Source: Actinomyces glycerinitolerans | Lineage (GTDB): Bacteria > Actinomycetota > Actinomycetes > Actinomycetales > Actinomycetaceae | Length of the DNA: 64,000 nt | Reading direction: 5' to 3' | Assembly: GCF_900098745.1 (NCBI RefSeq) | Contig: NZ_FQTT01000011.1 | Location: 220,237-284,236, forward strand | In this document: positions 17,900-26,276 of the stretch, piece after piece | How positions within the stretch are numbered: position 1 is the stretch's first letter | Layout of the letters: the number at the start of each line of letters is the position of its first letter | Translations under genes and position numbers: made by a program | Notes under the pieces: model-generated | The model's database searches: none | Told to the model about the DNA's origin: nothing | Seen by the model: the letters and a program-made list of their open reading frames with translations, nothing else

Positions 17900-19024
17900 G
17901 TGCAAGCCACCGTGACTCGTCCCGGACCGTGGACCCACCGCCACGTCACCGCAGGCGGTACTCGTTTCCACGTCGTCCTGGCCGGCCCCGAGGCTCCGCT
18001 GGCCTCCGCCGTCCCGCCCCCGGCCTCACCGGCGGCACGCAACCCCGAGACGGCCGCGCCGGCCGGACACCCGGTCCTGCTGCTGCACGGCTTCCCCGAG
18101 TGCTGGTGGACGTGGCGACATGTGATCCCGGCGCTGGCGGACGCAGGCCACCGCGTGATCGCCGTCGACCTGCGCGGCTTCGGCGGCTCCGACCGCCCGC
18201 CGTCGGGATACGACCTGGTCACTCTCGCTCGCGACGTCGCCGCCGTGGTGCGCGCGCTCGGGCACGACCACGCGATCATCGTCGGCGCCGGGCTCGGCGG
18301 GCAGGTCGGCTGGACGCTGGCCAGCCTGGAACCAGAGCTGACGGTGGGGCTGGTGCCGATTGGGGCGCCGCATCCTCTGGCCGTGCGCTCCCTGCCCATG
18401 CGCACCGTCATGGGCTCCACGGTGCAGCACCTGTTCTTCAACGTCCCCCTGCTGCCCGAACGCAGCCTGCGGACGACGGCGGGCGTCGAGCGGCTGCTGC
18501 GCTCCTGGGCGGCCCCAGCCACGCGCCCACTGGTCACCGAGGGCGCCGAGTATTACGCCGCACTGCTGGCGCGCCCGGGCGCGGCGCATTCCGCACTGGA
18601 GAGCACCCGCCGCTCCACCCTCACACGCGCCGAGGTGCAGGCGCTGAACCGGCCGACGACGGTGCCGGTGTTGTCCGTGCAGGGCGAGTTCGACCCGGTG
18701 CAGCCCGCCCGGGCCCACGCCCGCGACACCCACCATGTGGTCGGCGTCCTGCAGCAGGTGACCATCCGCGGCGTCGGGCACTTCCCGCAGGAGGAGGCAC
18801 CCGAGCGGCTGGTTGACGTGCTGCTGCCCTTCCTCACCGAGCTGGCGGCCCCGCCCCGACAGGCCCAGTCCCAGTCGCACTCCTCCATCCGTAGGCAGCG
18901 GACCGGCGCGCGCCGCAGGACGTCGTTCATACGCCCACCCGGGGGCATAGCCCGGCGGCGTTCAGCGCGCACGCCTCGCAGCGGGGAGCGCGGGCGCGGC
19001 ACACCGTCCTCCCGTGCTCAATGA
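17900..19024 (+). CDS. alpha/beta hydrolase, epoxide-hydrolase-like, nucleophile missing
   Basis: A 374-residue alpha/beta hydrolase. VLLLHGFPECWWTWRHVIPA carries the HGxP oxyanion motif, and VDLRGFGGSDRP follows. At the nucleophile elbow the sequence is IIVGAGLGGQVG, where Gly131 occupies the position normally held by Asp (GHDWGG) or Ser (GHSxGG). A late GEFDPV acid and RGVGHFPQEE His are present. The protein is therefore probably not a classical hydrolase unless another residue serves. The C-terminal ~55 residues are basic and overlap the end of nth on the other strand by 98 bp, so the true functional end may be earlier. Start is GTG 17900. Confidence 0.75.
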   Translation: MQATVTRPGPWTHRHVTAGGTRFHVVLAGPEAPLASAVPPPASPAARNPETAAPAGHPVLLLHGFPECWWTWRHVIPALADAGHRVIAVDLRGFGGSDRPPSGYDLVTLARDVAAVVRALGHDHAIIVGAGLGGQVGWTLASLEPELTVGLVPIGAPHPLAVRSLPMRTVMGSTVQHLFFNVPLLPERSLRTTAGVERLLRSWAAPATRPLVTEGAEYYAALLARPGAAHSALESTRRSTLTRAEVQALNRPTTVPVLSVQGEFDPVQPARAHARDTHHVVGVLQQVTIRGVGHFPQEEAPERLVDVLLPFLTELAAPPRQAQSQSHSSIRRQRTGARRRTSFIRPPGGIARRRSARTPRSGERGRGTPSSRAQ

Positions 19025-19670
19025 GCCGGTGACACCCGCCCGTCCACCGCGCCGGTTCCCACAGGGCGGCAAGATCGCGTTCGACGGCGAGCGGATCGCG
19101 CGCCGTCGTCCAGCCCAGGCGGCGCGATAGGCGGCCCACATGCGTGTCCACGGTGATCGCGGGCACGCCGAAGGCGTCGCCGAGCACCACGTTGGCGGTC
19201 TTGCGCCCCACTCCGGGCAGGGCCACCAACGCCTTCCGGTCCGCGGGCACCGCGCCGCCGTGAGCGGCTACCAGCTCGGCACCCAGCGCGATCAGTCGGG
19301 CCGCACGGGTGTGGTGCATGCCCAAGGGCCGCAGCCGCGCCTCCAGGTCGACCCGGTCCGCGCCAGCGAGCGCGGCCGCATCCGGGTAGCGGGCGAACAG
19401 TTCCGGGGTGATGGTGTTGACGCGGGCGTCGGTGGTCTGGGCGGACAGGACCGTCGCCACCAGCAGCTGAAAGGGGCTGTCGTGGTCCAGGGTGCAGCGG
19501 GCGTCCGGGTACAGGCCGATCAGGACGTCGTCGACGGCGGCGGCCCGCCGGGCGGCCGCGTCACTCGGGGCGTCTGGCTCACCCGGGGTGGGAACCGGCG
19601 CGCCCGGGCTAGGGGTCGACCCGCCCGGACCCGTCGACGTGGCCGATGACTCGATGATTTGACCTGGCAC
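18927..19670 (-). CDS. nth: endonuclease III
   Basis: A 247-residue base-excision-repair glycosylase/AP lyase that removes oxidised pyrimidines. The helix-hairpin-helix LPGVGRKTANVVLGDAFG contains the catalytic Lys. TVDTHVGRLSRRLGW supplies the catalytic Asp, and LLVATVLSAQTTDARVN is the N-terminal core. Four C-terminal cysteines form the iron-sulphur site with spacing x6-x2-x7, two residues longer in the last gap than in E. coli Nth (x6-x2-x5). A ~40-residue Pro/Gly-rich N-terminal extension precedes the fold. It is divergent from crp, as in mycobacteria. Confidence 0.93.
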   Translation of the reverse strand: MPGQIIESSATSTGPGGSTPSPGAPVPTPGEPDAPSDAAARRAAAVDDVLIGLYPDARCTLDHDSPFQLLVATVLSAQTTDARVNTITPELFARYPDAAALAGADRVDLEARLRPLGMHHTRAARLIALGAELVAAHGGAVPADRKALVALPGVGRKTANVVLGDAFGVPAITVDTHVGRLSRRLGWTTARDPLAVERDLAALWEPARWTGGCHRLIEHGRTVCRARAPRCEACALNAAGLCPRVGV

Positions 19671-19711
19671 ACAGTGAGACTACAATGCTCGTCGGCGTGC
19701 CACAGGTCACA
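19659..19711 (+). promoter_or_regulatory. crp promoter with candidate Crp/GlxR site
   Basis: A -35 TTGACC (19659-19664) and a -10 TACAAT (19681-19686) are separated by 16 bp and point toward crp. CGTGC-cacagg-TCACA at 19696-19711 fits the Crp-type TGTGA-N6-TCACA palindrome, with one perfect half-site and three of five matches in the other. It lies just downstream of the predicted start point, suggesting autorepression (inference). Confidence 0.5.
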
Positions 19712-19788
19712 AGCCGTGGCTAGGATATGACGTAAGAGGCCCCGCTCGTTTCCGGGCCCGCCCTACTACACACCACAGGAGGACCCTC

Positions 19789-20466
19789 GTGGAAGACAGC
19801 ATCATCTCCAAGATCCCACTGTTTGAGGGGATGAATCCGGAGGAGCGGGAAGAGCTGCGCAACATGATGACGCAGACCACCCTGCGCCGCGGCGAGATCC
19901 TCTTCAACGAGGGTGACCCGGGCGACCGCCTGTACATCCTCCTATCCGGCAAGATCAAGCTCGGCCACGCCTCCGCCGACGGGCGGGAGAACCTGCTCGC
20001 GGTGCTCGGCCCCGGCGAGGTCGTCGGCGAACTGACCCTGTTCGATCCGGGCCCGCGCTCCACCACGGCCACCGCGGTCGCCCCCACCGACCTGTTGGCG
20101 CTGGAGCACACCCAGCTGATGAGCTTCATCGAGACGCACCCCACCCTGGCCAAGGACATGCTGCGCGCCCTGGCCCAGCGGCTGCGCCGTACCAACACGG
20201 CCCTGGCCGACCTGGTCTTCTCCGATGTGCCCGGCCGCGTCGCCAAGGCCCTGCTGGACCTCGCCGACCGCTTCGGCTCCACCACGGAGGACGGGGTGCA
20301 CGTGCCGCACGACCTCACCCAGGAGGAGCTCGCCCAGCTGGTCGGCGCCTCCCGCGAGACGGTCAACAAGTCGCTGGCGGAGTTCGTCTCCCGCGGCTGG
20401 ATCCGTCTGGAGGGGCGCGCCGTCACTCTGCTCGACGTCGACCGCCTGCGTCGTCGCGCCCGCTGA
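19789..20466 (+). CDS. crp: Crp/Fnr family cAMP-responsive regulator (GlxR/Crp-like)
   Basis: A 225-residue global regulator of normal length, start GTG 19789 with a strong ribosome binding site (CAGGAGGA). The N-terminal cyclic-nucleotide domain contains GEILFNEGDPGDRLYILLSG and VVGELTLFDPGPRSTTATA, matching the phosphate-binding cassette (GEL ... RS/T T A). The C-terminal helix-turn-helix LTQEELAQLVGASRETVNKS has the Crp recognition-helix pattern (RETVNK). Its closest known counterparts are M. tuberculosis Rv3676 and Corynebacterium GlxR, with the same neighbours (nth upstream, divergent). Confidence 0.93.
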   Translation: MEDSIISKIPLFEGMNPEEREELRNMMTQTTLRRGEILFNEGDPGDRLYILLSGKIKLGHASADGRENLLAVLGPGEVVGELTLFDPGPRSTTATAVAPTDLLALEHTQLMSFIETHPTLAKDMLRALAQRLRRTNTALADLVFSDVPGRVAKALLDLADRFGSTTEDGVHVPHDLTQEELAQLVGASRETVNKSLAEFVSRGWIRLEGRAVTLLDVDRLRRRAR

Positions 20467-20504
20467 CGCCCGCATCTCCTTCGCCGCAAGCTCGGCGCGG
20501 ATAA

Positions 20505-20545
20505 AACGCCGAAACCGGCACGAATGACGTGCCGGTTTCGGCGTT
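20505..20545. terminator. perfect 17-bp hairpin after crp
   Basis: AACGCCGAAACCGGCAC (20505-20521) and its exact complement GTGCCGGTTTCGGCGTT (20529-20545) flank a 7-base loop, 38 bp after the crp stop. No long T-run follows, but the stem is very stable. It is the likely crp terminator. Confidence 0.75.
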
Positions 20546-20573
20546 CGTTGCTGCTGGCGCGGCCGCTCGGAGT

Positions 20574-20615
20574 GGTCGGCGGTCCGGCCGACCGCGGTTA
20601 CCCGGACCGCCGACC
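20574..20615. terminator. second perfect 14-bp hairpin between convergent genes
   Basis: GGTCGGCGGTCCGG (20574-20587) pairs exactly with CCGGACCGCCGACC (20602-20615). It lies 11 bp after the stop of the convergent DUF4177 gene and probably ends that transcript. With the crp hairpin it forms a two-sided terminator block. Confidence 0.7.
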
Positions 20616-20626
20616 GCAACCACGTC

Positions 20627-20821
20627 TCAGGCCAGTGGCCGCTTCAAATAGGCGACCAGGTTGTCCGAGCCGGTCGGGCCGGGAACCACCTGCACGAGCT
20701 CCCAGCCGTCGGCGCCCCACTGGTCGAGGATCTGCTTGGTGGCGTGGACGAGCAGGGGCACGGTGGCGTACTCCCACCGGGTAATTCCCGGGGCATTGCT
20801 GTTGCTTGTTGCGTCGGTCAT
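20627..20821 (-). CDS. DUF4177 family small protein
   Basis: A 64-residue cytosolic protein with the DUF4177 core WEYATVPLLVHATKQILDQW then GADGWELVQVVPGP. The same family member sits between crp and whiB in mycobacteria (Rv3678A). Function is unknown. It is likely co-transcribed after whiB or from its own promoter in the 135-bp gap. Confidence 0.85.
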   Translation of the reverse strand: MTDATSNSNAPGITRWEYATVPLLVHATKQILDQWGADGWELVQVVPGPTGSDNLVAYLKRPLA

Positions 20822-20956
20822 GACCTAAAGCCTATGGGGCAAGAAGCACAGCCGAAAGCTCAGCGGCGGCGTGGCCGCGCATTCCGCCCCGCAAAGCAAC
20901 GAGCACATACGGGCGCGCTGCGGACCCAGTTACCGCGGGCCCAACACCGGCGCCGG

Positions 20957-21280
20957 TCACCGCACGCGCGCGAGGATGCGGGGAGCGCGTCGGGCATGAA
21001 TCTCGGCGACCAGTTCGTCGTCCTCGCGGCGCAGCCACTCGCTCCAGTCGGTGACCTCCGGGAACCGCCGCAGCAGCGCTCGACGTTCACGCTCGGTGAG
21101 CCCTCCCCAGACGCCGAAGCTCAACTCCGAGTCCAGGGCCTCCGCCAGGCACTCCATGCGTACCGGGCAGGTGAAGCACAGCGAACGGGCATCGCGCTGC
21201 TCCGCCCCCTTGCCGAACAGCCGGTCGGGCTGGACGCTTGCGCAGGCCGCACGGGCCGCCCAAGTCTGGTCGCTCGTCAT
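20957..21280 (-). CDS. WhiB family iron-sulphur regulator (WhiB4-like position)
   Basis: A 107-residue Wbl protein. The four cluster ligands are C13, C35, C38 and C44 (LCFTCPVRMEC). The GVWGG turn (LSFGVWGGLTERERRALLRR) and a basic C-terminus follow. Wbl proteins bind a [4Fe-4S] cluster and act with sigma factors or DNA in redox and developmental control. It is divergent from the class A PBP gene, the arrangement of whiB4 and ponA2 in M. tuberculosis (Rv3681c-Rv3682), so WhiB4 orthology is likely but not proven. Confidence 0.9.
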   Translation of the reverse strand: MTSDQTWAARAACASVQPDRLFGKGAEQRDARSLCFTCPVRMECLAEALDSELSFGVWGGLTERERRALLRRFPEVTDWSEWLRREDDELVAEIHARRAPRILARVR

Positions 21281-21535
21281 TTCTCACTCCCCTACCGCTG
21301 CGGTCGACTACAATGTCGGCCGGATCACACGTAGACGGTATGCCAACCGATGGTCATTTGCCAAATTGGCATCCGCACAAGGGTTCGTGCGCCGACCAAG
21401 CACCCCCGCACTCCCCACCATGCGGCCGTCGACCACACCACGACCACCACGCACCGGCGCCTCCAAGGCGTTTTCCAGCCGCTGTTCGTCGTAGCCCGGT
21501 GCACAAACACACCATTTCGCCGTAGTGTGGACACC

Positions 21536-23731
21536 ATGTCGAAGTCTTCCTCCCGCGGCAGGTCCTTATCGTCCCCTGCCCAGGTCGTGGCGATGCTGCT
21601 GGTCTTCCTGCTGCTGTCCGGCGCAGGCGGAGTACTGGCGGCGGGCTTCGCCATGCCCGCCGTCGGCGTCGCCTCCGCAATCACCAACGCCTCCGCACAG
21701 CTCTTCGACGAGCTGCCCGACGACTTCAACGTCCTCGAGCCCAGCCAGGTCTCGGTGATCAAGGCCTCCGACGGCAGCCAGATCGCCCAGTTCTACGCCG
21801 AGAACCGCATCGTCGTCTCCCTGGACGACATCGCCCCGAGCATGCAGAACGCCATCGTGGCGGTTGAGGACCAGCGCTTCTACCAGCACAAGGGCGTCGA
21901 CCCGGCCGGCATTGTCCGCGCCGTGGTCTCCAACGCCAACGGCGGCTCACAGGGCGCCTCCACGCTCACCCAGCAGTACGTCCGCAACGTCCTGGTCGAG
22001 GCGGGGCTGCAGAACGACGACGACGCCGCCATCGCCGCCGCCAAGGCGCCGACCGCGGCCCGCAAGCTGCGAGAGATCAAGTACGCGCTCACCCTGGAGC
22101 AGAAGTACTCCAAGCAGCAGATCCTCGAGGGCTACCTCAACATCGCCTCCTTCGGCCCGTCCACCTACGGGGTCGAGGCATCCGCGCAGCACTACTTCTC
22201 CCATTCGGCCAAGGACCTGTCGATCGCGGAGTCGGCACTGCTGGCCGGCTTGACCAATGCCCCCGGCGCCTACGACCCGGTCCAGTACCCGGACAAGGCC
22301 AAGAGCCGCATGGACTGGGTGCTGCAGAAGATGTACGAGGAGGAGTTCATCACCGCCGACGAGTACCAGGCGGGTCTGGACACCCAGATCGCCGACATGC
22401 TCAACGTCACCGACTCCGTGGGAGGCTGTGGGGCCGCAGGCTCGGCAGCCTACTTCTGTGAGTACGTGGTCGGGGAGATCGAGAACTCGGACATCTTCGG
22501 CGACACCGAGGCCGAACGACGCCAACTGTTGCTGCGCGGCGGCCTGGAGATCACCACCACGCTGGACCCCGCCAAGCAGAAGAACGCCAACGACACGATC
22601 CAGGCCTACGTGCCCACCGGCGACCCGTCGAACGTCAAGTCCGCCCTGGTGTCGATCGAGCCGGGCACCGGCCGTATCCTGGCCATGGCGCAGAACACCA
22701 ACTACGGCGACGCCACGGGCTCCGACCCCACCGCCACCCAGATCTCCTACTCGGCGGATTACCTGCACGGCGGCATGGAGTCGAACGGCTTCCAGCCGGG
22801 GTCGGCCTTCAAGACCTTCGCCTTGGCCCAGTGGTACCAGGAGGGGCGCTCCGGGTACACGGTTACGAACACCACCCCGCGCACCTTCTACTCCTCCGAC
22901 TGGACCATCTCCTGCGACCCTGACCTCCATCCGGAGGCCTGGGCGCCCAAGAATGCCGACCCCAGCGAGAATGGCCGACACACGGTGATTGAGGACACCG
23001 CCATGTCGATCAACGTCGGCTATGCGGAAATGCTGGCGCAGATGGACGTGTGCTCCGTGACCCAGTTGGCGGCCGACATGGGCGTGACCAAGGCCAGCGG
23101 GGATCCAGTCGACCCCTACCCGTCCGTGGTACTCGGCGGCACCGAGACCACCCCGGTGTCCATGGCCAACGCCTATGCGACCTTCGCCGCCCACGGCGTG
23201 TACTGCACCCCCGTCGCCATTGACTCGATCATCGACGCCGACGGCAATGAGATGAGCACTCCGTCGGCCAGTTGCAGCCAGGTCATGAGCGCCACCGCGG
23301 CGGACCAGGTGACGCTCACGCTCCAGTCGGTGCTGACCAGTAAGGGCACCGGCCCTGGGGCCGCCCTGAGCGGGCGCCCGGCGGCCGGAAAGACCGGCAC
23401 CACCGACTTGATGGACAACGCCTGGTTCATCGGCTACACCCCGCAGCTGGCCACCGCCATCTGGGCCGGCCACTCCGACGGCTACTACGCCATGAATCAC
23501 CAGTACATCGGCGGGCGCTACTACGCCACCATGTACGGTGCCGACCTGCCAGCGCCCATGTTCAAGACCTACATGGACGCGGCCCTGGCCGGCGAGCCGG
23601 TGGAGGCCTTCAACCAGGTGAGCCTGGGCGCCGGTGCGCCAACATCCAGTAACTCAAACAACGGCGGCCAGGCGCAGCAAAACTCCGCCGGGTCCCATGA
23701 CGGCGACGACGACTCCGACGACGAGGACTGA
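21536..23731 (+). CDS. bifunctional class A penicillin-binding protein
   Basis: A 731-residue cell-wall synthase (PonA2-like by context). One N-terminal membrane anchor lies at residues 15-45. The glycosyltransferase 51 domain has AVEDQRFYQHKGVDPAGIVR with its catalytic Glu near residue 108, and QGASTLTQQYVRN. The transpeptidase domain has SxxK in GSAFKTFAL (Ser near 422), SxN in MSINVGYAEM, and KTGTTDLMDNAWF. There is no PASTA domain. The tail is Asn/Gln/Asp-rich and ends in a run of acidic residues. The start is set at 21536; upstream codons have non-coding composition. The metallophosphoesterase follows after 1 bp. Confidence 0.93.
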   Translation: MSKSSSRGRSLSSPAQVVAMLLVFLLLSGAGGVLAAGFAMPAVGVASAITNASAQLFDELPDDFNVLEPSQVSVIKASDGSQIAQFYAENRIVVSLDDIAPSMQNAIVAVEDQRFYQHKGVDPAGIVRAVVSNANGGSQGASTLTQQYVRNVLVEAGLQNDDDAAIAAAKAPTAARKLREIKYALTLEQKYSKQQILEGYLNIASFGPSTYGVEASAQHYFSHSAKDLSIAESALLAGLTNAPGAYDPVQYPDKAKSRMDWVLQKMYEEEFITADEYQAGLDTQIADMLNVTDSVGGCGAAGSAAYFCEYVVGEIENSDIFGDTEAERRQLLLRGGLEITTTLDPAKQKNANDTIQAYVPTGDPSNVKSALVSIEPGTGRILAMAQNTNYGDATGSDPTATQISYSADYLHGGMESNGFQPGSAFKTFALAQWYQEGRSGYTVTNTTPRTFYSSDWTISCDPDLHPEAWAPKNADPSENGRHTVIEDTAMSINVGYAEMLAQMDVCSVTQLAADMGVTKASGDPVDPYPSVVLGGTETTPVSMANAYATFAAHGVYCTPVAIDSIIDADGNEMSTPSASCSQVMSATAADQVTLTLQSVLTSKGTGPGAALSGRPAAGKTGTTDLMDNAWFIGYTPQLATAIWAGHSDGYYAMNHQYIGGRYYATMYGADLPAPMFKTYMDAALAGEPVEAFNQVSLGAGAPTSSNSNNGGQAQQNSAGSHDGDDDSDDED

Positions 23732-23732
23732 T

Positions 23733-24698
23733 ATGCCCGCGGCTCGTAACGCCGTACTCGGCGGTCTGGCCGCCGGCGCCGGCTTGCTCGGCTATGCCCT
23801 GATCGAGGCTCGCCTGCCGGTGCTGCGCCGGGTGGACGTGCCCGTGCTGGCGGCCGGCCAGCGTCCGCTGACGATCCTGCACCTGTCGGACTTGCACCTG
23901 ACCGATCACACCGAGGCACGTGTGGCCTGGGTGCGCGGCCTGGCGGAAGCCCGCCCCGACGTCGTCGTCAACACCGGTGACAACCTGTCCTTCGCCAGCG
24001 GCCTGGAGCCGCTCAGCCGGGCCCTGGAGCCCTTCGCGCACCTGCCGGGCGCCTTCGTCTTGGGCGACCACGACTACCGCACCACGGTGTTCAAGCTGCC
24101 CACTCGCTATCTGCGCCGCGATCCGCGCTCGGGCGATGACCCCGAGCAGGAGGCCGCCGTCGAGCCGCTTCCCTGGCGGGAGGTTCGCGAGCTGCAGACG
24201 GGCGCCGGCTGGGTCGATCTGAGCAATGCCCGCGGCGCCCTCGACGTCGGTGGCCGCCGTGTCGAGCTGGTCGGGGTGGATGATCCGCATGTGGATCGGG
24301 ACGCCTTCCCACCACCCGCCCTGGTGGTCCCGAGCGCCGACGACGGTGAGCCGGTCCTCGACCGCAGTGGCAGGCCGCTGCGGTTGGGACTGATGCACGC
24401 CCCTTACCGGCGGGTTCTGGACGCCATGGTGGCAGACGGCGTGGAACTGGCCTTCGCCGGGCACACCCACGGCGGGCAGTTGTGCCTGCCCGGCTACGGG
24501 GCGCTGGTGACCAACTGCGACCTGGACCGCCGCCGCGCCTCGGGCCTGTCCCACTGGCCGGACGCCCGCCCCGGAGACCGGGAGGCCGACGCCATGTTTC
24601 TGCATGTGTCCGCCGGCCTGGGCACCAGCCCATACACGCCGGTGCGCGTGGCCTGTCACCCGGAGGCGACGCTGCTGACGCTGCGCCCCGCCGGCTAG
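23733..24698 (+). CDS. membrane-anchored metallophosphoesterase (Rv3683-like)
   Basis: A 321-residue calcineurin-like phosphoesterase. A hydrophobic N-terminal anchor ([20 protein letters not shown]) is followed by metal ligands in the usual order: [21 protein letters not shown] and [10 protein letters not shown]. The third block reads GDHD instead of the common GNHD, replacing an Asn metal ligand by Asp. It starts one base after the PBP stop, so it is coupled to cell-wall synthesis, as the mycobacterial gene after ponA2 is. A phospholipid or undecaprenyl-type substrate is possible (inference). Confidence 0.88.
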   Translation: MPAARNAVLGGLAAGAGLLGYALIEARLPVLRRVDVPVLAAGQRPLTILHLSDLHLTDHTEARVAWVRGLAEARPDVVVNTGDNLSFASGLEPLSRALEPFAHLPGAFVLGDHDYRTTVFKLPTRYLRRDPRSGDDPEQEAAVEPLPWREVRELQTGAGWVDLSNARGALDVGGRRVELVGVDDPHVDRDAFPPPALVVPSADDGEPVLDRSGRPLRLGLMHAPYRRVLDAMVADGVELAFAGHTHGGQLCLPGYGALVTNCDLDRRRASGLSHWPDARPGDREADAMFLHVSAGLGTSPYTPVRVACHPEATLLTLRPAG

Positions 24699-24827
24699 GG
24701 CCCCGACGCCGTCAGAGGACAGCCACGGAACCTGTGATCTCGCTCTCCCGTGGCCCGGCGGGTGACCGACCCCTCAGAGACACGATTTCCCCCACCGGCG
24801 CGACGGCGGCTATAGTCGTGCCGCACA

Positions 24828-24894
<67 letters not shown>

Positions 24895-24901
<7 letters not shown>

Positions 24902-25129
24902 CGATAAGAAGATCCATGAGCTTGCTCATGAGATCTTCGCAGAGGAGGGAGTAAGAGGCCGTCAGGCCGAATACCCCGACGACGAGGGCGCCCGTGAGCT
25001 TGCTCGTTAGGCGTCCGAGGAGGAAGGGGTAACAAGGCCGCCAGGCCGAATACCCCGACGATAAGAAGATCCATGAGCTTGCTCATGAGATCTTCGCAGA
25101 GGAGGGAGTAAGAGGCCGTCAGGCCGAAT
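24895..25129 (+). repeat. 78/79/78-bp tandem repeat with covarying hairpin
   Basis: Three units begin with ACCCCGACGA at 24895, 24973 and 25052; the boundary recurs partially at 25130. Units 1 and 3 are identical; unit 2 is diverged. Units 1 and 3 form the stem GAAGATC-CATGAGC / GCTCATG-a-GATCTTC. In unit 2 the outer stem reads GGGCGCC / GGCGTCC, changed on both sides so that pairing is kept. A second small stem, GGCC-N4-GGCC, is also kept. Unit 1 begins inside the tRNA-Pro acceptor strand. Reading frames in either direction are broken by the 1-nt length difference, so a structured RNA is more likely than a peptide. Confidence 0.85.
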
Positions 25130-25263
25130 ACCCCTGCAAACGGTCGTTGCCCAAGCGGGCGGCGGCCGTTCGTCGTTCGCAGCAGCGAGCGAGGGGTTGA
25201 CACGCCTTGGATACTTGAGGGGAAGGCGCGCCGCGCGAATCCCGCACAAAGGAGGGATGTACT

Positions 25264-25482
25264 GTGAGCACTGCAGTTGCGCCGCCTCGCGGCGTGGTAA
25301 AACACTTTACACGCCCGGAGCTAGAGGCCCGCAAACGAGACATCGTCAATGAATTAGAGCGCCGTTTCGGCAGCCTGGACGCGGCGCTTGCCCAGGAGTA
25401 CACCGGAGACTACCCCTCGGAAGACCTGCGGCTATTCGGTGCCTACCATGACGTGCTGTTCTTACTAGAGCATGACCGATAG
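25264..25482 (+). CDS. small unknown protein, first of a pair
   Basis: A 72-residue protein starting at GTG 25264, 7 bp after a strong AAAGGAGGG ribosome binding site. Charged helical composition (FTRPELEARKRDIVNELERR, then FGSLDAALAQEYTGDYPSED) suggests a compact helical protein. Its last 11 bases overlap the start of the next gene (ATGACCGATAG). A small helical protein overlapping a second gene is the layout of antitoxin-toxin pairs, but no family is recognised. AT content is higher than in flanking core genes. Confidence 0.65.
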   Translation: MSTAVAPPRGVVKHFTRPELEARKRDIVNELERRFGSLDAALAQEYTGDYPSEDLRLFGAYHDVLFLLEHDR

Positions 25483-26009
25483 CGTCGACGAGCAGACCTT
25501 ACGGTTTGCCAACGGCCTGACTCACACGGTCCGGGCGGTGACCATGGAAGCTCCCGAGTTTCAGGTCAACGTTGCTGGCGATGATCCGTGGTTCGCCACC
25601 GTCCGCCCTGAAGACGAGGCCGCAATCAACCTGACCATAGGTGGTAGATGCCTGCTTGACCTCACGGTCTCTTTCCAATGCACGCTGTCTCAGAAGCATC
25701 CGTACATGCTCATCGAGCGGTCACAGTTCGGCTTGCGCCCACACGGTGGCGGGGAATGGCTTGTCCGCCTTGACTACGAGCATCACCCGGCAGGGAACCT
25801 TCCTTGTTCCCACCTTCACGTACACGCCCAATGCGATGGAAGCCCTGACGCAGGCTCGCGCTGACTGGCGACTGGAACAAACCAAGTCCATCGTTGCATC
25901 GTCGCAAGATACCGCCGCAGATGTTCTCCGTGGCCTTGGGTGGAGTGTCACCCCACCGGATGGATACGAGCCCAAGCCGGCCTTACCTGACTGGCTTTAT
26001 CGTTACTGA
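25472..26009 (+). pseudogene. unknown protein, probably frameshifted near its 3' third
   Basis: From ATG 25472 the frame gives 130 residues (for example TVRAVTMEAPEFQVNVAGDD, LIERSQFGLRPHGGGEWLVR, NLPCSHLHVHAQ) and stops at 25864. The +1 frame continues with normal protein character from about 25838 to 26009 (EALTQARADWRLEQTKSIVA ... PALPDWLYRY). One single-base indel near 25840-25860 would join them into a ~178-residue protein. Alternatively two genes overlap. No domain is recognised. It is coupled to the preceding 72-residue gene. Confidence 0.5.
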
Positions 26010-26276
26010 TCTAACTCAGCTGAGGTACTGCGGTCCCCGATTCCTATGCTTTATGAGACCCATCCACCATCGCCGGAAGGGCGAGGGCTTCTCGACGTCC
26101 GCGGCGGGCGGACACGCGCCGGGAGCCGAGCCGCGTGTACTACCCTGGTCGCGACGTCGGGCCGCGACGGGCCCCGGGCTCCAACATAAGCCGCCACGAG
26201 CGGCCATCGCGCCGACTGGCGCTCTCCGGCCCGACGTCCCTTAGACGGCACCGAAACCGCGCAGAGCAGGACGCCG

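Noticed and set aside
26010-26276. Possible small genes between the frameshifted gene and mutT1
   Set aside because: The frames are Arg/Pro/Gly-rich on both strands with no start signal. Only GC-rich palindromic stretches near 26150-26180 stand out, and these are common at this GC content.
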